Shown here: positions 16,167 through 23,261 of the stretch, in pieces
Numbering within the stretch: the first letter of the stretch is position 1
Layout: every line of letters starts with the position of its first letter
Source: Candidatus Shapirobacteria bacterium
GTDB lineage: Bacteria; Patescibacteriota; Microgenomatia; UBA12405
Assembly (NCBI GenBank): GCA_028700625.1
Contig: JAQVSI010000007.1
Coordinates: 1 to 39,872 of the forward strand
Length of the DNA stretch: 39,872 bases
Direction: 5' to 3'
The notes under the pieces: model-generated
Databases searched by the model: none
Seen by the model: only the letters and a program-made list of their open reading frames with translations
Told to the model about the DNA's origin: nothing
Made by a program: the position numbers and the translations under genes

Positions 16167-17172
16167 AACAAATTGGCAAATAAACTATATCGGTCGAAAA
16201 AATAATTCCAGTGTTGACAAAACTTCTTCTATAGAATCAAAAATTATTCCCCAAATAGGAATAAATTTTTACTCAATCAATTGTGGGAAATTAGACCGAA
16301 GATGGATTCCAAACACTATTAAAGGCCTCCCTCAAACAGCTAATTCTATTTTTGAAGCTCTATTTTTAATTAAGAAAATAAAACCCAACATAATAGTTTC
16401 CTTCGGTGGTTATGTTTCTGTTCCTATAATTATTGGTGCTTTTATCAAAAAAATTCCATCTCTAACCCACGAACAGACTTTAACCAACAGTTTAACTACT
16501 AAAATAAACAGTTTTTTTGTCAATAAAGTTGCCTTATCTTTCGATAATAAAATTCAAAAAGAAAAACTTCCAAAAAATAAAATAGTTATCACTGGTAATC
16601 TTTTAAGACAAGAAATTTTTAATCCCAAAAAATCAAAAATAGGGGATTCTCTAGAAAAAATTAATTCAAATATTATTTTTATAACTGCTGGAAATCAAGG
16701 TTCTCATACTATAAATTTATTAATAAAAAAAATATTAACTAATCTAAAAAATTATTACATAATTCATCAAACAGGAAAAATCGACTTTTCCTCTTTTAAA
16801 AAACTAGAAAAAAGCAATTCTAACTATCACGTTTTTGATTATTTAGAAGCCAACGACATCGGCCATATTTTTAATAAAGCCGAAATAATTATTAGCCGCT
16901 CAGGCGCCAATACTAGTCAAGAAATTGTTGCCCTAAACAAAAAATCAATTTTAATTCCTCTAAAAGTTAGTCAACAGAATGAACAACTTTTGAACGCTTT
17001 TTGGGTTAAAGAAAAAAATCCAAAACAAACTGAAATTATTGAAGAAAAAGATCTAAACGAAGAAAAACTTTTAAGTAGCATTAATAAACTGTCTTTAGTT
17101 AAAATCGACAAAAAAAATATCAAAAATGAGAATAATCTAAGACTTTTAAACCTAATTCATGAAATTATTTAG
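16081..17172 (+). CDS. murG: Lipid II synthase MurG-like glycosyltransferase
   Basis: MurG adds GlcNAc to lipid I on the inner face of the membrane. It is 363 residues from the ATG at 16081, chosen because MKTKKTIIITGTHLTPALEL is the natural N-terminus and a GGGTGA (16070-16075) lies 5 bases ahead of it; upstream in-frame residues lie inside ftsW. Supporting blocks are IVSFGGYVSVPIIIGA, LTHEQTL, ITAGNQGSHTINLLI and the donor-site ISRSGANTSQEIVALNKKSI. The first glycine-rich loop (GGTGGH in E. coli) is reduced to TGTH. It overlaps ftsW by 86 bases and the next gene by 14 bases. Confidence 0.88.
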   Translation: MKTKKTIIITGTHLTPALELIRQLKNDPKTNWQINYIGRKNNSSVDKTSSIESKIIPQIGINFYSINCGKLDRRWIPNTIKGLPQTANSIFEALFLIKKIKPNIIVSFGGYVSVPIIIGAFIKKIPSLTHEQTLTNSLTTKINSFFVNKVALSFDNKIQKEKLPKNKIVITGNLLRQEIFNPKKSKIGDSLEKINSNIIFITAGNQGSHTINLLIKKILTNLKNYYIIHQTGKIDFSSFKKLEKSNSNYHVFDYLEANDIGHIFNKAEIIISRSGANTSQEIVALNKKSILIPLKVSQQNEQLLNAFWVKEKNPKQTEIIEEKDLNEEKLLSSINKLSLVKIDKKNIKNENNLRLLNLIHEII

Positions 17173-17539
17173 AATTTTTTTAATTATTATTTTTATATCC
17201 CTTTTATCTTTTTCTCTTTATTCCCTCGTTAATTTTTCTGAAAATAAAATAAATCCGGCTTCAGAAAAAAATAATTTTTACTCTCAATTAGAGCACGGAT
17301 TAAAAACGGCCCAAATTGAAATAACTAAAAGTACTATTAGGGATTATCAAAATCAGTTTGAATTCTATATAATTAATAAAAGTAATCCAATTAAAGTTAT
17401 TTTATCAACCGAGAAAAATCCTTATTGGCAAATTACTTCTTTACAAGAAATTTTAAAAACAGCTAAAATTAATAATAAACAACTTCAATTAGTTGATCTA
17501 AGTATCAGTAAACCTTATGCAACATTCAAAAATAATTAA
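17159..17539 (+). CDS. ftsQ: FtsQ-like stub (membrane helix plus beta-domain end)
   Basis: This 126-residue protein has a membrane helix at about residues 5-24 and then a short external part. The last third (IKVILSTEKNPYWQITSLQE, then KQLQLVDLSISKPYATFK) resembles the end of the FtsQ/DivIB beta domain. The POTRA domain that normally follows the helix is missing or too short to see. Its place between murG and ftsA, where ftsQ normally lies, supports the call. It overlaps murG by 14 bases and ftsA by 23. FtsQ links FtsL/FtsB to the divisome outside the membrane. Identity rests mostly on position. Confidence 0.55.
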   Translation: MKLFRIFLIIIFISLLSFSLYSLVNFSENKINPASEKNNFYSQLEHGLKTAQIEITKSTIRDYQNQFEFYIINKSNPIKVILSTEKNPYWQITSLQEILKTAKINNKQLQLVDLSISKPYATFKNN

Positions 17540-18764
17540 CATCATAGATATCGGAACCTCAAAGATTACCACCATGGTTGGTCAATATTTTGACACCGAA
17601 GATAAATTTAATGTTGTTGCTGTTTCTTCAATCCCTTCTTTGGGTTTTAGAAAAGGTCAAATAATAAATCTCGAACAAGCTTCTAATACTATCACTCAAA
17701 GCATCGAAGCCGCCGAAAGAATGGCTGGTTTTCAAATAAATAGTGCTAATATTTCTATTTCTGCTCCTCATATTGAATCGATCAACTCTCATGGTGTCGT
17801 TGCCATAAGTAATCAAAATGGGGAAATAGATGAAAACGACATTAATCGGGTCACTGAAGCTGCTAAAGCTATTTCTTTACCAACAGGTAAGGAAATAATT
17901 CACATCATCCAAAGAAAATTTACCGTCGATGGTCAAGAAGGAGTCATCGATCCAGTTGGTATGAATGGTATTCGTCTTGAAGTTGAAGCTCATCTAATTC
18001 TAGCTTCATCTCCAGCCTTAAAAAATTTAAAAAAATGTCTTGAAGACATTGGTATTAAAATTGAATCTCTAACTTATGCGGGTTTAAGCACTGCTACTGC
18101 TGCTTTAACTGAAACCGAAAAAGAGCTTGGAGTTGCTCTAGTCGATATTGGTGGCAGTATAACCAATATCACTATCTTTATTGAAGGTTCTCCTGTTTTT
18201 TCTTCTGTTATCCCTATTGGTGCCAACAATGTCACCAACGACATTGCCATTGGTCTTCGTTTTTCAATCGAAGATGCTGAAAAAATAAAATTAAAATTAA
18301 CCAAACTAGCAGAAACAAAGAAATTTGAAGACGAAATCGATCTCTCTCATTTTGATATTCATTCCGACGACAAGAAAAAAATCTCTCTTCAAACTGCCAT
18401 TAATGGCATTATTAAACCAAGGCTAGAAGAAATCTTCAATTTAATTTATTCTCAAATTGAGACTAGTGGTTTTCACCAATCAATTCCAGCTGGAATTGTT
18501 TTAACTGGTGGAGGAGCAATGACTATTAACGCTAAGGAAATTTGTAGTAAAGTTATTCCTCTTCCATTAAGAATTGCCAATCCACCAAAAGTCGGTGGCA
18601 TAGTTGATGATATCCTCAATCCAGCTTATACTAGTACCATTGGTCTTTTAATTCACAACAAAAACACCAAAAAAATTGGAGGATCTAACATTAAAGTTCC
18701 AAAAATTTCACTAGGTGGCTTTATGGGTAAAATTAAAAGTCTACTAGAACCACTTTTACCCTAA
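17517..18764 (+). CDS. ftsA: Cell division protein FtsA
   Basis: This actin-fold ATPase tethers FtsZ to the membrane. It is 415 residues. Visible elements are NIIDIGTSKITTMVGQ (phosphate 1), VALVDIGGSITNITIF (phosphate 2) and GIVLTGGGAMTINAKE (adenosine). The C-terminal helix GGFMGKIKSLLEPLLP is amphipathic, the membrane-targeting sequence of the family. It starts inside the FtsQ-like gene and is followed three bases later by ftsZ. Length is normal. Confidence 0.95.
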   Translation: MQHSKIINIIDIGTSKITTMVGQYFDTEDKFNVVAVSSIPSLGFRKGQIINLEQASNTITQSIEAAERMAGFQINSANISISAPHIESINSHGVVAISNQNGEIDENDINRVTEAAKAISLPTGKEIIHIIQRKFTVDGQEGVIDPVGMNGIRLEVEAHLILASSPALKNLKKCLEDIGIKIESLTYAGLSTATAALTETEKELGVALVDIGGSITNITIFIEGSPVFSSVIPIGANNVTNDIAIGLRFSIEDAEKIKLKLTKLAETKKFEDEIDLSHFDIHSDDKKKISLQTAINGIIKPRLEEIFNLIYSQIETSGFHQSIPAGIVLTGGGAMTINAKEICSKVIPLPLRIANPPKVGGIVDDILNPAYTSTIGLLIHNKNTKKIGGSNIKVPKISLGGFMGKIKSLLEPLLP

Positions 18765-18767
18765 ATT

Positions 18768-19946
18768 ATGGGATTAATTAAAACTCTTACAGGACAATTT
18801 GCTAGAATAAAAGTCATCGGTGTCGGTGGCGGAGGTAATAATGCTGTCAACTCTATGATTTCCGAAGATTCAATAAAAAGTGTTGATTTTATTTCTGTAA
18901 ATACTGATTCTCAAGCTTTATTAAATTCCCTTGCTTCAATCAAAATTCAAATTGGAGAAAAACTCACTAAAGGTTTAGGAGCAGGGGGTAATCCTCAAAT
19001 TGGCCAAAAAGCTGCCGAAGAATCTCGAGAAAGAATTAAAGAAGTTCTTGAAGGCACAGATATGGTTTTTATTACAGGGGGCATGGGAGGAGGCACTTGT
19101 ACTGGCGCTGCCCCAATTATCGCCCAAATTGCTAAAAAAGAATTAGGAATTTTGACAATTGGTGTTGTTACTAAACCCTTTTTATTTGAAGGTACTCGCC
19201 GCATGACCAACGCCGAAGAAGGTATTTCTCAATTAAGAGAAAATGTTGACACTCTAATTGTCATCCCAAATCAAAAAGTAATGGAAGTTATTAACGATAA
19301 AGCCACTCTTTTAGAGGCCTTTAAAATCGCTGATTCTGTTTTAAGCAAGGGTACAAAAGCAATTGCTGATTTAATTACTGTTCCAGGTCTAATAAACCTC
19401 GATTTTGCCGACATTAAAACTGTTATGAGTAATGCTGGTTCTGCTCTTATGGGAGTAGGAGAGGCTGAAGGTGAAAATAAAATTCAAAAAGCCGTTGAGG
19501 GAGCCATCGAATCTCCTTTAATTGAAGTAAGTATTGAAGGAGCCAGAGGAGTTTTAATTAATGTCACTGGTGGACCAGATCTCACCATGGCTGAAATCGA
19601 AGAAGCCGCCAAAACTATCACCGATCGAACCGCTCCAGACGCTAATATCATTTTTGGAGCTACCATCGACAATGATCTAAAAGGTAAAGTTAAAATTTCA
19701 GTTATTGCTACTGGTTTTGATACTAATCGAGCCAATATGTATCAGCATGTCAAAAAAGTTCAACCACCTCTAATTAAACTTCCAGAAGTTAAAAAAAATC
19801 CAACTCCAGAAACTAACAATATTTCAAACCCCACAGAACTTAGTGACAATCAAATCAAAGAATTTCTAAATAATAAAGAAGTTCCAGTTGGAATCGATAT
19901 CATCGACGAATACGACATCCCTGCTTTTCTAAGAAAAAATAAATAA
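18768..19946 (+). CDS. ftsZ: Cell division GTPase FtsZ
   Basis: This tubulin homologue forms the division ring. It is 392 residues. GTP-binding elements are GVGGGGNNAV and the tubulin signature at 107-113, which reads GGGTCTG instead of GGGTGTG (Cys111). The T7 loop region is LDFADIKTVM. The C-terminal peptide DIPAFLRKNK is nearly the E. coli sequence that binds FtsA and ZipA, consistent with the adjacent ftsA. A variable linker of about 50 residues precedes it. Strong coding and full length leave no doubt about the family. Confidence 0.97.
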   Translation: MGLIKTLTGQFARIKVIGVGGGGNNAVNSMISEDSIKSVDFISVNTDSQALLNSLASIKIQIGEKLTKGLGAGGNPQIGQKAAEESRERIKEVLEGTDMVFITGGMGGGTCTGAAPIIAQIAKKELGILTIGVVTKPFLFEGTRRMTNAEEGISQLRENVDTLIVIPNQKVMEVINDKATLLEAFKIADSVLSKGTKAIADLITVPGLINLDFADIKTVMSNAGSALMGVGEAEGENKIQKAVEGAIESPLIEVSIEGARGVLINVTGGPDLTMAEIEEAAKTITDRTAPDANIIFGATIDNDLKGKVKISVIATGFDTNRANMYQHVKKVQPPLIKLPEVKKNPTPETNNISNPTELSDNQIKEFLNNKEVPVGIDIIDEYDIPAFLRKNK

Positions 19947-19963
19947 AATAAGTTAAACTTATT
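19947..19963. promoter_or_regulatory. Perfect palindrome between ftsZ and rodA
   Basis: AATAAGTT-A-AACTTATT is a perfect 8-bp inverted repeat with a one-base centre, starting right after the ftsZ stop and ending two bases before the rodA-like ATG. It could be an operator or a weak hairpin over the start. No U-tract follows, so it is not a standard terminator. Confidence 0.5.
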
Positions 19964-19965
19964 CA

Positions 19966-20961
19966 ATGTCGAGATCGTTATGGCTAACCACTTTAATTAG
20001 TTTGTCTGTCCTTTTTTGCATCAATATTTTGATGATTAGTTCTATTGCCCCAAATTTAGTTTTAAAGCAATTACTAGCTTGGCTTATCGGTATTATTTTG
20101 TTTTTTGTTGGTAAGCAAATAAATCTAAAACAACTTAATTCTTACAAATGGCCAATTTTTATTATTTCTTGCGTTCTTCTCTTTCTCCCTATTCTTCTAA
20201 ACAGTATTAACAGAGGTTCTCGTAGGTGGATTTATTTGTTTGGAGCTACCCTCCAGCCATCAGAGTTAGTCAAACCATGGTTAATGTCTTTTCTCGCCAC
20301 AACCAATCTTCCTTTACTTCATTTTATTCCGGTTTCAATTATTATGGCTCAACCAGATCTTGGCAGCGCTATTTCTGTTTTCTTTTTAATTATTCCCATA
20401 ATTTTATACAATAAAAAACTACTAAAACTTTCTCTTCTTTTAGGATTTATTTTTATTTTAGCTTCACCACTAGTTTACAAATATGTTCTTCATGATTATC
20501 AACAAAACCGAATTATTACATTTTTAAACCCCAAAGCTGATCCTCTAGGAGAGGGTTACAATGTTATTCAGTCTCAAATTGCTATTGGATCTGGTGGTAT
20601 TTTTGGTAAAGGTTACAAAAAGGGGACTCAAGGACAATTATTATTTTTACCAGAAAAACACACTGATTTTATGTTTGCTACCACTGCTGAAGAATTAGGT
20701 TTAGTCGGTATTTCAATTGTTGTTTTTGCTTATTATTTATTAATAAGCACTTTATTTAACAAAGCTTTTTCCACTAAAAACAGAGCCTTGTTTTTGTTTA
20801 CTCTTGGTATTGCCATCCAAATTTGGATGCAAACTTTTGTCAACATTGGTATGAACATTGGAATTCTACCAGTAACCGGCATTCCTCTTCCCTTTATTTC
20901 CGTAGGAGGATCTTCGTTAATGACACTTCTTTTTTCTCTCGGAATTATCTACTCTTCCTAG
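19966..20961 (+). CDS. rodA: Second SEDS protein, RodA-like
   Basis: This 331-residue polytopic protein is shorter than FtsW. SEDS motifs are GSRRWIYLFGATLQPSELVK, IMAQPDLGSA, LPEKHTDFMFATTAEELG (with the conserved Asp) and VTGIPLPFISVGGSSLM. The PEKHTDF form matches RodA proteins, which polymerise glycan during elongation with a PBP2 partner. No second class B PBP is in the window, so its partner lies elsewhere or is shared. It sits after ftsZ behind a palindrome. Confidence 0.85.
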   Translation: MSRSLWLTTLISLSVLFCINILMISSIAPNLVLKQLLAWLIGIILFFVGKQINLKQLNSYKWPIFIISCVLLFLPILLNSINRGSRRWIYLFGATLQPSELVKPWLMSFLATTNLPLLHFIPVSIIMAQPDLGSAISVFFLIIPIILYNKKLLKLSLLLGFIFILASPLVYKYVLHDYQQNRIITFLNPKADPLGEGYNVIQSQIAIGSGGIFGKGYKKGTQGQLLFLPEKHTDFMFATTAEELGLVGISIVVFAYYLLISTLFNKAFSTKNRALFLFTLGIAIQIWMQTFVNIGMNIGILPVTGIPLPFISVGGSSLMTLLFSLGIIYSS

Positions 20962-20972
20962 AAATCTTTATC

Positions 20973-21000
20973 TTGTCTAGTAAATTTATTATGATATACT
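20973..21000 (+). promoter_or_regulatory. Promoter for rplU-rpmA
   Basis: TTGTCT (20973-20978), a 16-base spacer and TATACT (20995-21000) lie just ahead of the rplU ATG at 21009. The expected transcript start is at about 21007, so the mRNA would be essentially leaderless. Confidence 0.5.
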
Positions 21001-21008
21001 CGAACAGT

Positions 21009-21323
21009 ATGAAATACGCTGTAATCGCCATTTCTGGCACCCAACATCAAATTGAAGAAAATCAAAAAATTGTCGTCGATCTTTTAGCCCTTAAAGAAGG
21101 TGAAACATCTACAACCGATCAAGTTTTATTAACTGTCAACGAAGACAAAATAGCCATTGGAACCCCAACTGTTAAGGGTGCTTCTGTTGAATTCAAAGTT
21201 TTAAAACATTTTCAAGGCGAAAAACTTAAAGTTTTCAAATATAAATCAAAATCACGTTATCGCAAAACCACTGGTTTTCGAGCTCAATTAACTGAAATTG
21301 AAATTACTAAAATTAACTTTTAA
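21009..21323 (+). CDS. rplU: 50S ribosomal protein L21
   Basis: This 104-residue protein begins MKYAVIAISGTQHQIEENQK, the standard L21 opening (YAVIxxGGKQ), and contains KVLKHFQGEKLKVFKYKSKS and the basic RYRKTTGFRAQLTEIEI end. L21 binds 23S rRNA in the large subunit. The ATG at 21009 gives the family length; an in-frame extension upstream overlaps rodA and lacks similarity. It is followed by rpmA after 8 bases, the conserved L21-L27 pairing. Confidence 0.95.
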   Translation: MKYAVIAISGTQHQIEENQKIVVDLLALKEGETSTTDQVLLTVNEDKIAIGTPTVKGASVEFKVLKHFQGEKLKVFKYKSKSRYRKTTGFRAQLTEIEITKINF

Positions 21324-21331
21324 TTTAAACA

Positions 21332-21595
21332 ATGGCACATACAAAATCACAAGGTAAAACAAATCAAAAATCAAACCGACCTGGGCAAAGAAGAGGAGTC
21401 AAAGTCTTCGGAAGTCAATCAATAAAAGTTGGAGAAATAATCGTCAGGCAAGTTGGATCTAGTGTTCACGCTGGTAAAGGCACAAAAACAGGTAAAGATT
21501 TCACTATATATGCCATGAGACCAGGTATCGTCAAATTTTTTAAAAAATTTGGCAAAAGTGTTGTTTCTGTCATTAAAGCAAAAACAGATAAATAA
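21332..21595 (+). CDS. rpmA: 50S ribosomal protein L27
   Basis: This 87-residue protein opens MAHTKSQGKTNQKSNRPGQR, then RGVKVFGSQSIKVGEIIVRQ, matching L27. The N-terminal tail reaches the peptidyl-transferase centre. There is no extra N-terminal extension that would need cleavage by the Prp protease, unlike Firmicutes L27. It lies 8 bases after rplU and ahead of a likely terminator. Confidence 0.95.
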   Translation: MAHTKSQGKTNQKSNRPGQRRGVKVFGSQSIKVGEIIVRQVGSSVHAGKGTKTGKDFTIYAMRPGIVKFFKKFGKSVVSVIKAKTDK

Positions 21596-21622
21596 GTCTC
21601 TCTATCAAAGAAAATTCTACTT

Positions 21623-21678
21623 TATCCAAAAAAAGTTTTGTTTTTGAGTTAGTTTGAACTATTTTTGGATACTTTTTT
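21623..21678 (+). terminator. Possible terminator after rpmA
   Basis: TATCCAAAAAAAGT (21623-21636) pairs with ACTATTTTTGGATA (21659-21672) with one mismatch, and CTTTTTT follows. The stem is long but AT-rich and the loop is 22 bases, so strength is uncertain. Confidence 0.4.
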
Positions 21679-21707
21679 CACGAGACTTTTCATAGTAATC
21701 TTTAACT

Positions 21708-22547
21708 ATGATAAAAAATGTCTCTCAAATCCCAACTAATCAATTAGAACCTAACCCTCTCCAGCCTAGAGGCATTATCAATCCAGAATCTATTTCCGAA
21801 TTAATAGAATCAATAAGAGAACATGGAATCTTAGAACCATTAATAATTGCCAAAACTCCAGCCGGATATCAAATTATTGCCGGAGAAAGGCGATGGAGGG
21901 CTGCTAGAGCTCTCAAACTAGAATATGTCCCCGCCATTATCAAGGAAACAACTCCCCAACAAATGCTAGAAATGGCCATCGTTGAAAATGTCCAAAGAAA
22001 AGACCTAAATCCTATGGAAAGAGCCAAAGCCTTCATGAGGCTTAAAGATGAGTTTAGTTTTGACAACAACCAAATAGCTAAAAAAGTTAGCAAAAGTGTT
22101 CCTTATGTCATTAATTGTCTTAAATTACTTACTCTTCCAGATGCCATCAAAGATGGTTTATTATCTGGTCTAATCAGCGAAGGCCACGCTAGAGCCCTAT
22201 CTGGAATAGGAGACACTCGTCTAATTATCGAAGCCTACAAAATAATTTTAAAAGAAAAAGCTTCTGTCCGTAGGGCTGAAGATATTGCTAGAAGAATGAG
22301 AAAAAAGATAGAAGAAGGAGATGTTCCAATTACTAAAGAAAATTTACCTCAATTTTTAAAATCAAAGATTGACAACATCGGACAAGATCTTCAATCTTTT
22401 TTTAGCAACAAAACTACTTCAGTTAAAATCGTCCAAACTAATGTTTTAACTAAAGTAACTTTTCAGTTCAAAGGACCAGTAGATCAAAGGTTTGAAGAAT
22501 TAAAAACTCTCTATAAACAAATTTGTAAAAAAGAATTACAAAGTTAA
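21708..22547 (+). CDS. parB: ParB/Spo0J-type chromosome partition protein
   Basis: This 279-residue protein has the ParB N-terminal CTPase/clamp domain: NQLEPNPLQPR, then the GERRWRA box at 59-65 and ENVQRKDLNPMERA at 93-106. A helix-turn-helix segment follows (DNNQIAKKVSKSVPYVINCL). ParB loads at parS sites and spreads as a CTP-dependent clamp to organise the origin region. No parA lies next to it. Upstream (21674-21689) a TTTTTCACGAGA resembles one half of parS (TTTCACG), but the second half does not match. It converges with lepB with a 4-base overlap. Confidence 0.88.
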   Translation: MIKNVSQIPTNQLEPNPLQPRGIINPESISELIESIREHGILEPLIIAKTPAGYQIIAGERRWRAARALKLEYVPAIIKETTPQQMLEMAIVENVQRKDLNPMERAKAFMRLKDEFSFDNNQIAKKVSKSVPYVINCLKLLTLPDAIKDGLLSGLISEGHARALSGIGDTRLIIEAYKIILKEKASVRRAEDIARRMRKKIEEGDVPITKENLPQFLKSKIDNIGQDLQSFFSNKTTSVKIVQTNVLTKVTFQFKGPVDQRFEELKTLYKQICKKELQS

Positions 22548-23134
22548 AATCTAACCGTAGGAATCAGACCGATTGCCGACACTGGCCAATATTTCAAAAA
22601 AGCCTTTCCGATAATCAAATCTTTTTTAATTGGCCCAAACTCTCGGCCATCTCGTGAATGTTCTCTATTGTCACCAAAGCATAAATAGTAACCTTGTGGA
22701 ACTGTTTGTTCAACACCTTCTTCAGAATATTGACCAGGTTTAGTTAAAACTCCATCTGATAAGAAACTTTGATCTAGTAATTGTCCATTTAAATAAACCT
22801 GATTATCTTTAACCATAACCCTATCTCCAGGAAGACCAATGACTCTTTTAATATATTCACATTCCTCAGCAGCACAGGCCTCACCAGCAGGAGCTTTAAA
22901 AACCACCACATCACCTCGTTTAATCTCACCAAAAGCATAAGATATTTTTTCTGTTAATAAATACTCTTTGTTTATAAAATTAGGAACCATTGAACTTCCA
23001 CTAACTTCATTTGGTTGAGCCACAAAAAGATACAAAAGTACAAAAACAGCTAAAGCCAAAACTATTGATTGAATAAAATCTAAAATAAAACTACCAATAG
23101 AACCTCTTTGATTTTTATAAAATTTATCTTTCAT
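22544..23134 (-). CDS. lepB: Signal peptidase I
   Basis: This 196-residue membrane serine protease removes Sec signal peptides on the outer face of the membrane. One N-terminal membrane helix covers about residues 17-39. The catalytic Ser48 is in SGSSMVPN and the general-base Lys96 is in EYIKRVIGLPGD. The C-terminal GDNREHSRDGREFGPI box is conserved. A cysteine-containing insert GEACAAEECEY precedes the lysine motif. The ATG at 23134 follows a -10 box. Confidence 0.93.
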   Translation of the reverse strand: MKDKFYKNQRGSIGSFILDFIQSIVLALAVFVLLYLFVAQPNEVSGSSMVPNFINKEYLLTEKISYAFGEIKRGDVVVFKAPAGEACAAEECEYIKRVIGLPGDRVMVKDNQVYLNGQLLDQSFLSDGVLTKPGQYSEEGVEQTVPQGYYLCFGDNREHSRDGREFGPIKKDLIIGKAFLKYWPVSAIGLIPTVRF

Positions 23135-23142
23135 AATTATCC

Positions 23143-23148
23143 ATTATA
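23143..23148 (-). promoter_or_regulatory. -10 box for lepB
   Basis: On the minus strand TATAAT reads 23148 to 23143, 8 bases before the lepB ATG at 23134. The predicted leader is 0-2 bases. Confidence 0.5.
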
Positions 23149-23169
23149 GTGGAATATTACCCAACTTGG

Positions 23170-23175
23170 TATAAT
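23170..23175 (+). promoter_or_regulatory. -10 box for tRNA-Val
   Basis: TATAAT lies 12 bases before the tRNA-Val 5' end, the right spacing for a short 5' leader removed by RNase P. It is divergent from the lepB promoter. Confidence 0.5.
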
Positions 23176-23187
23176 CTAAATCACTAA

Positions 23188-23261
23188 GGTTGTTTAGCTC
23201 AGTTGGTTAGAGCGTTCCGTTCACATCGGAGAGGTCACAGGTCCGAGTCCTGTAACAACCA
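23188..23261 (+). tRNA. tRNA-Val (CAC)
   Basis: A full cloverleaf is seen: acceptor GGTTGTT with AACAACC, D-arm GCTC...GAGC, anticodon stem TTCCG/CGGAG with loop TTCACAT (anticodon CAC at 23222-23224), and T-arm ACAGG/CCTGT. The T-loop reads TCCGAGT, with C where position 55 is almost always T. The discriminator is A, and CCA is not encoded. The 3' 27 bases overlap, antisense, the end of the lipase-like gene. Confidence 0.9.
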
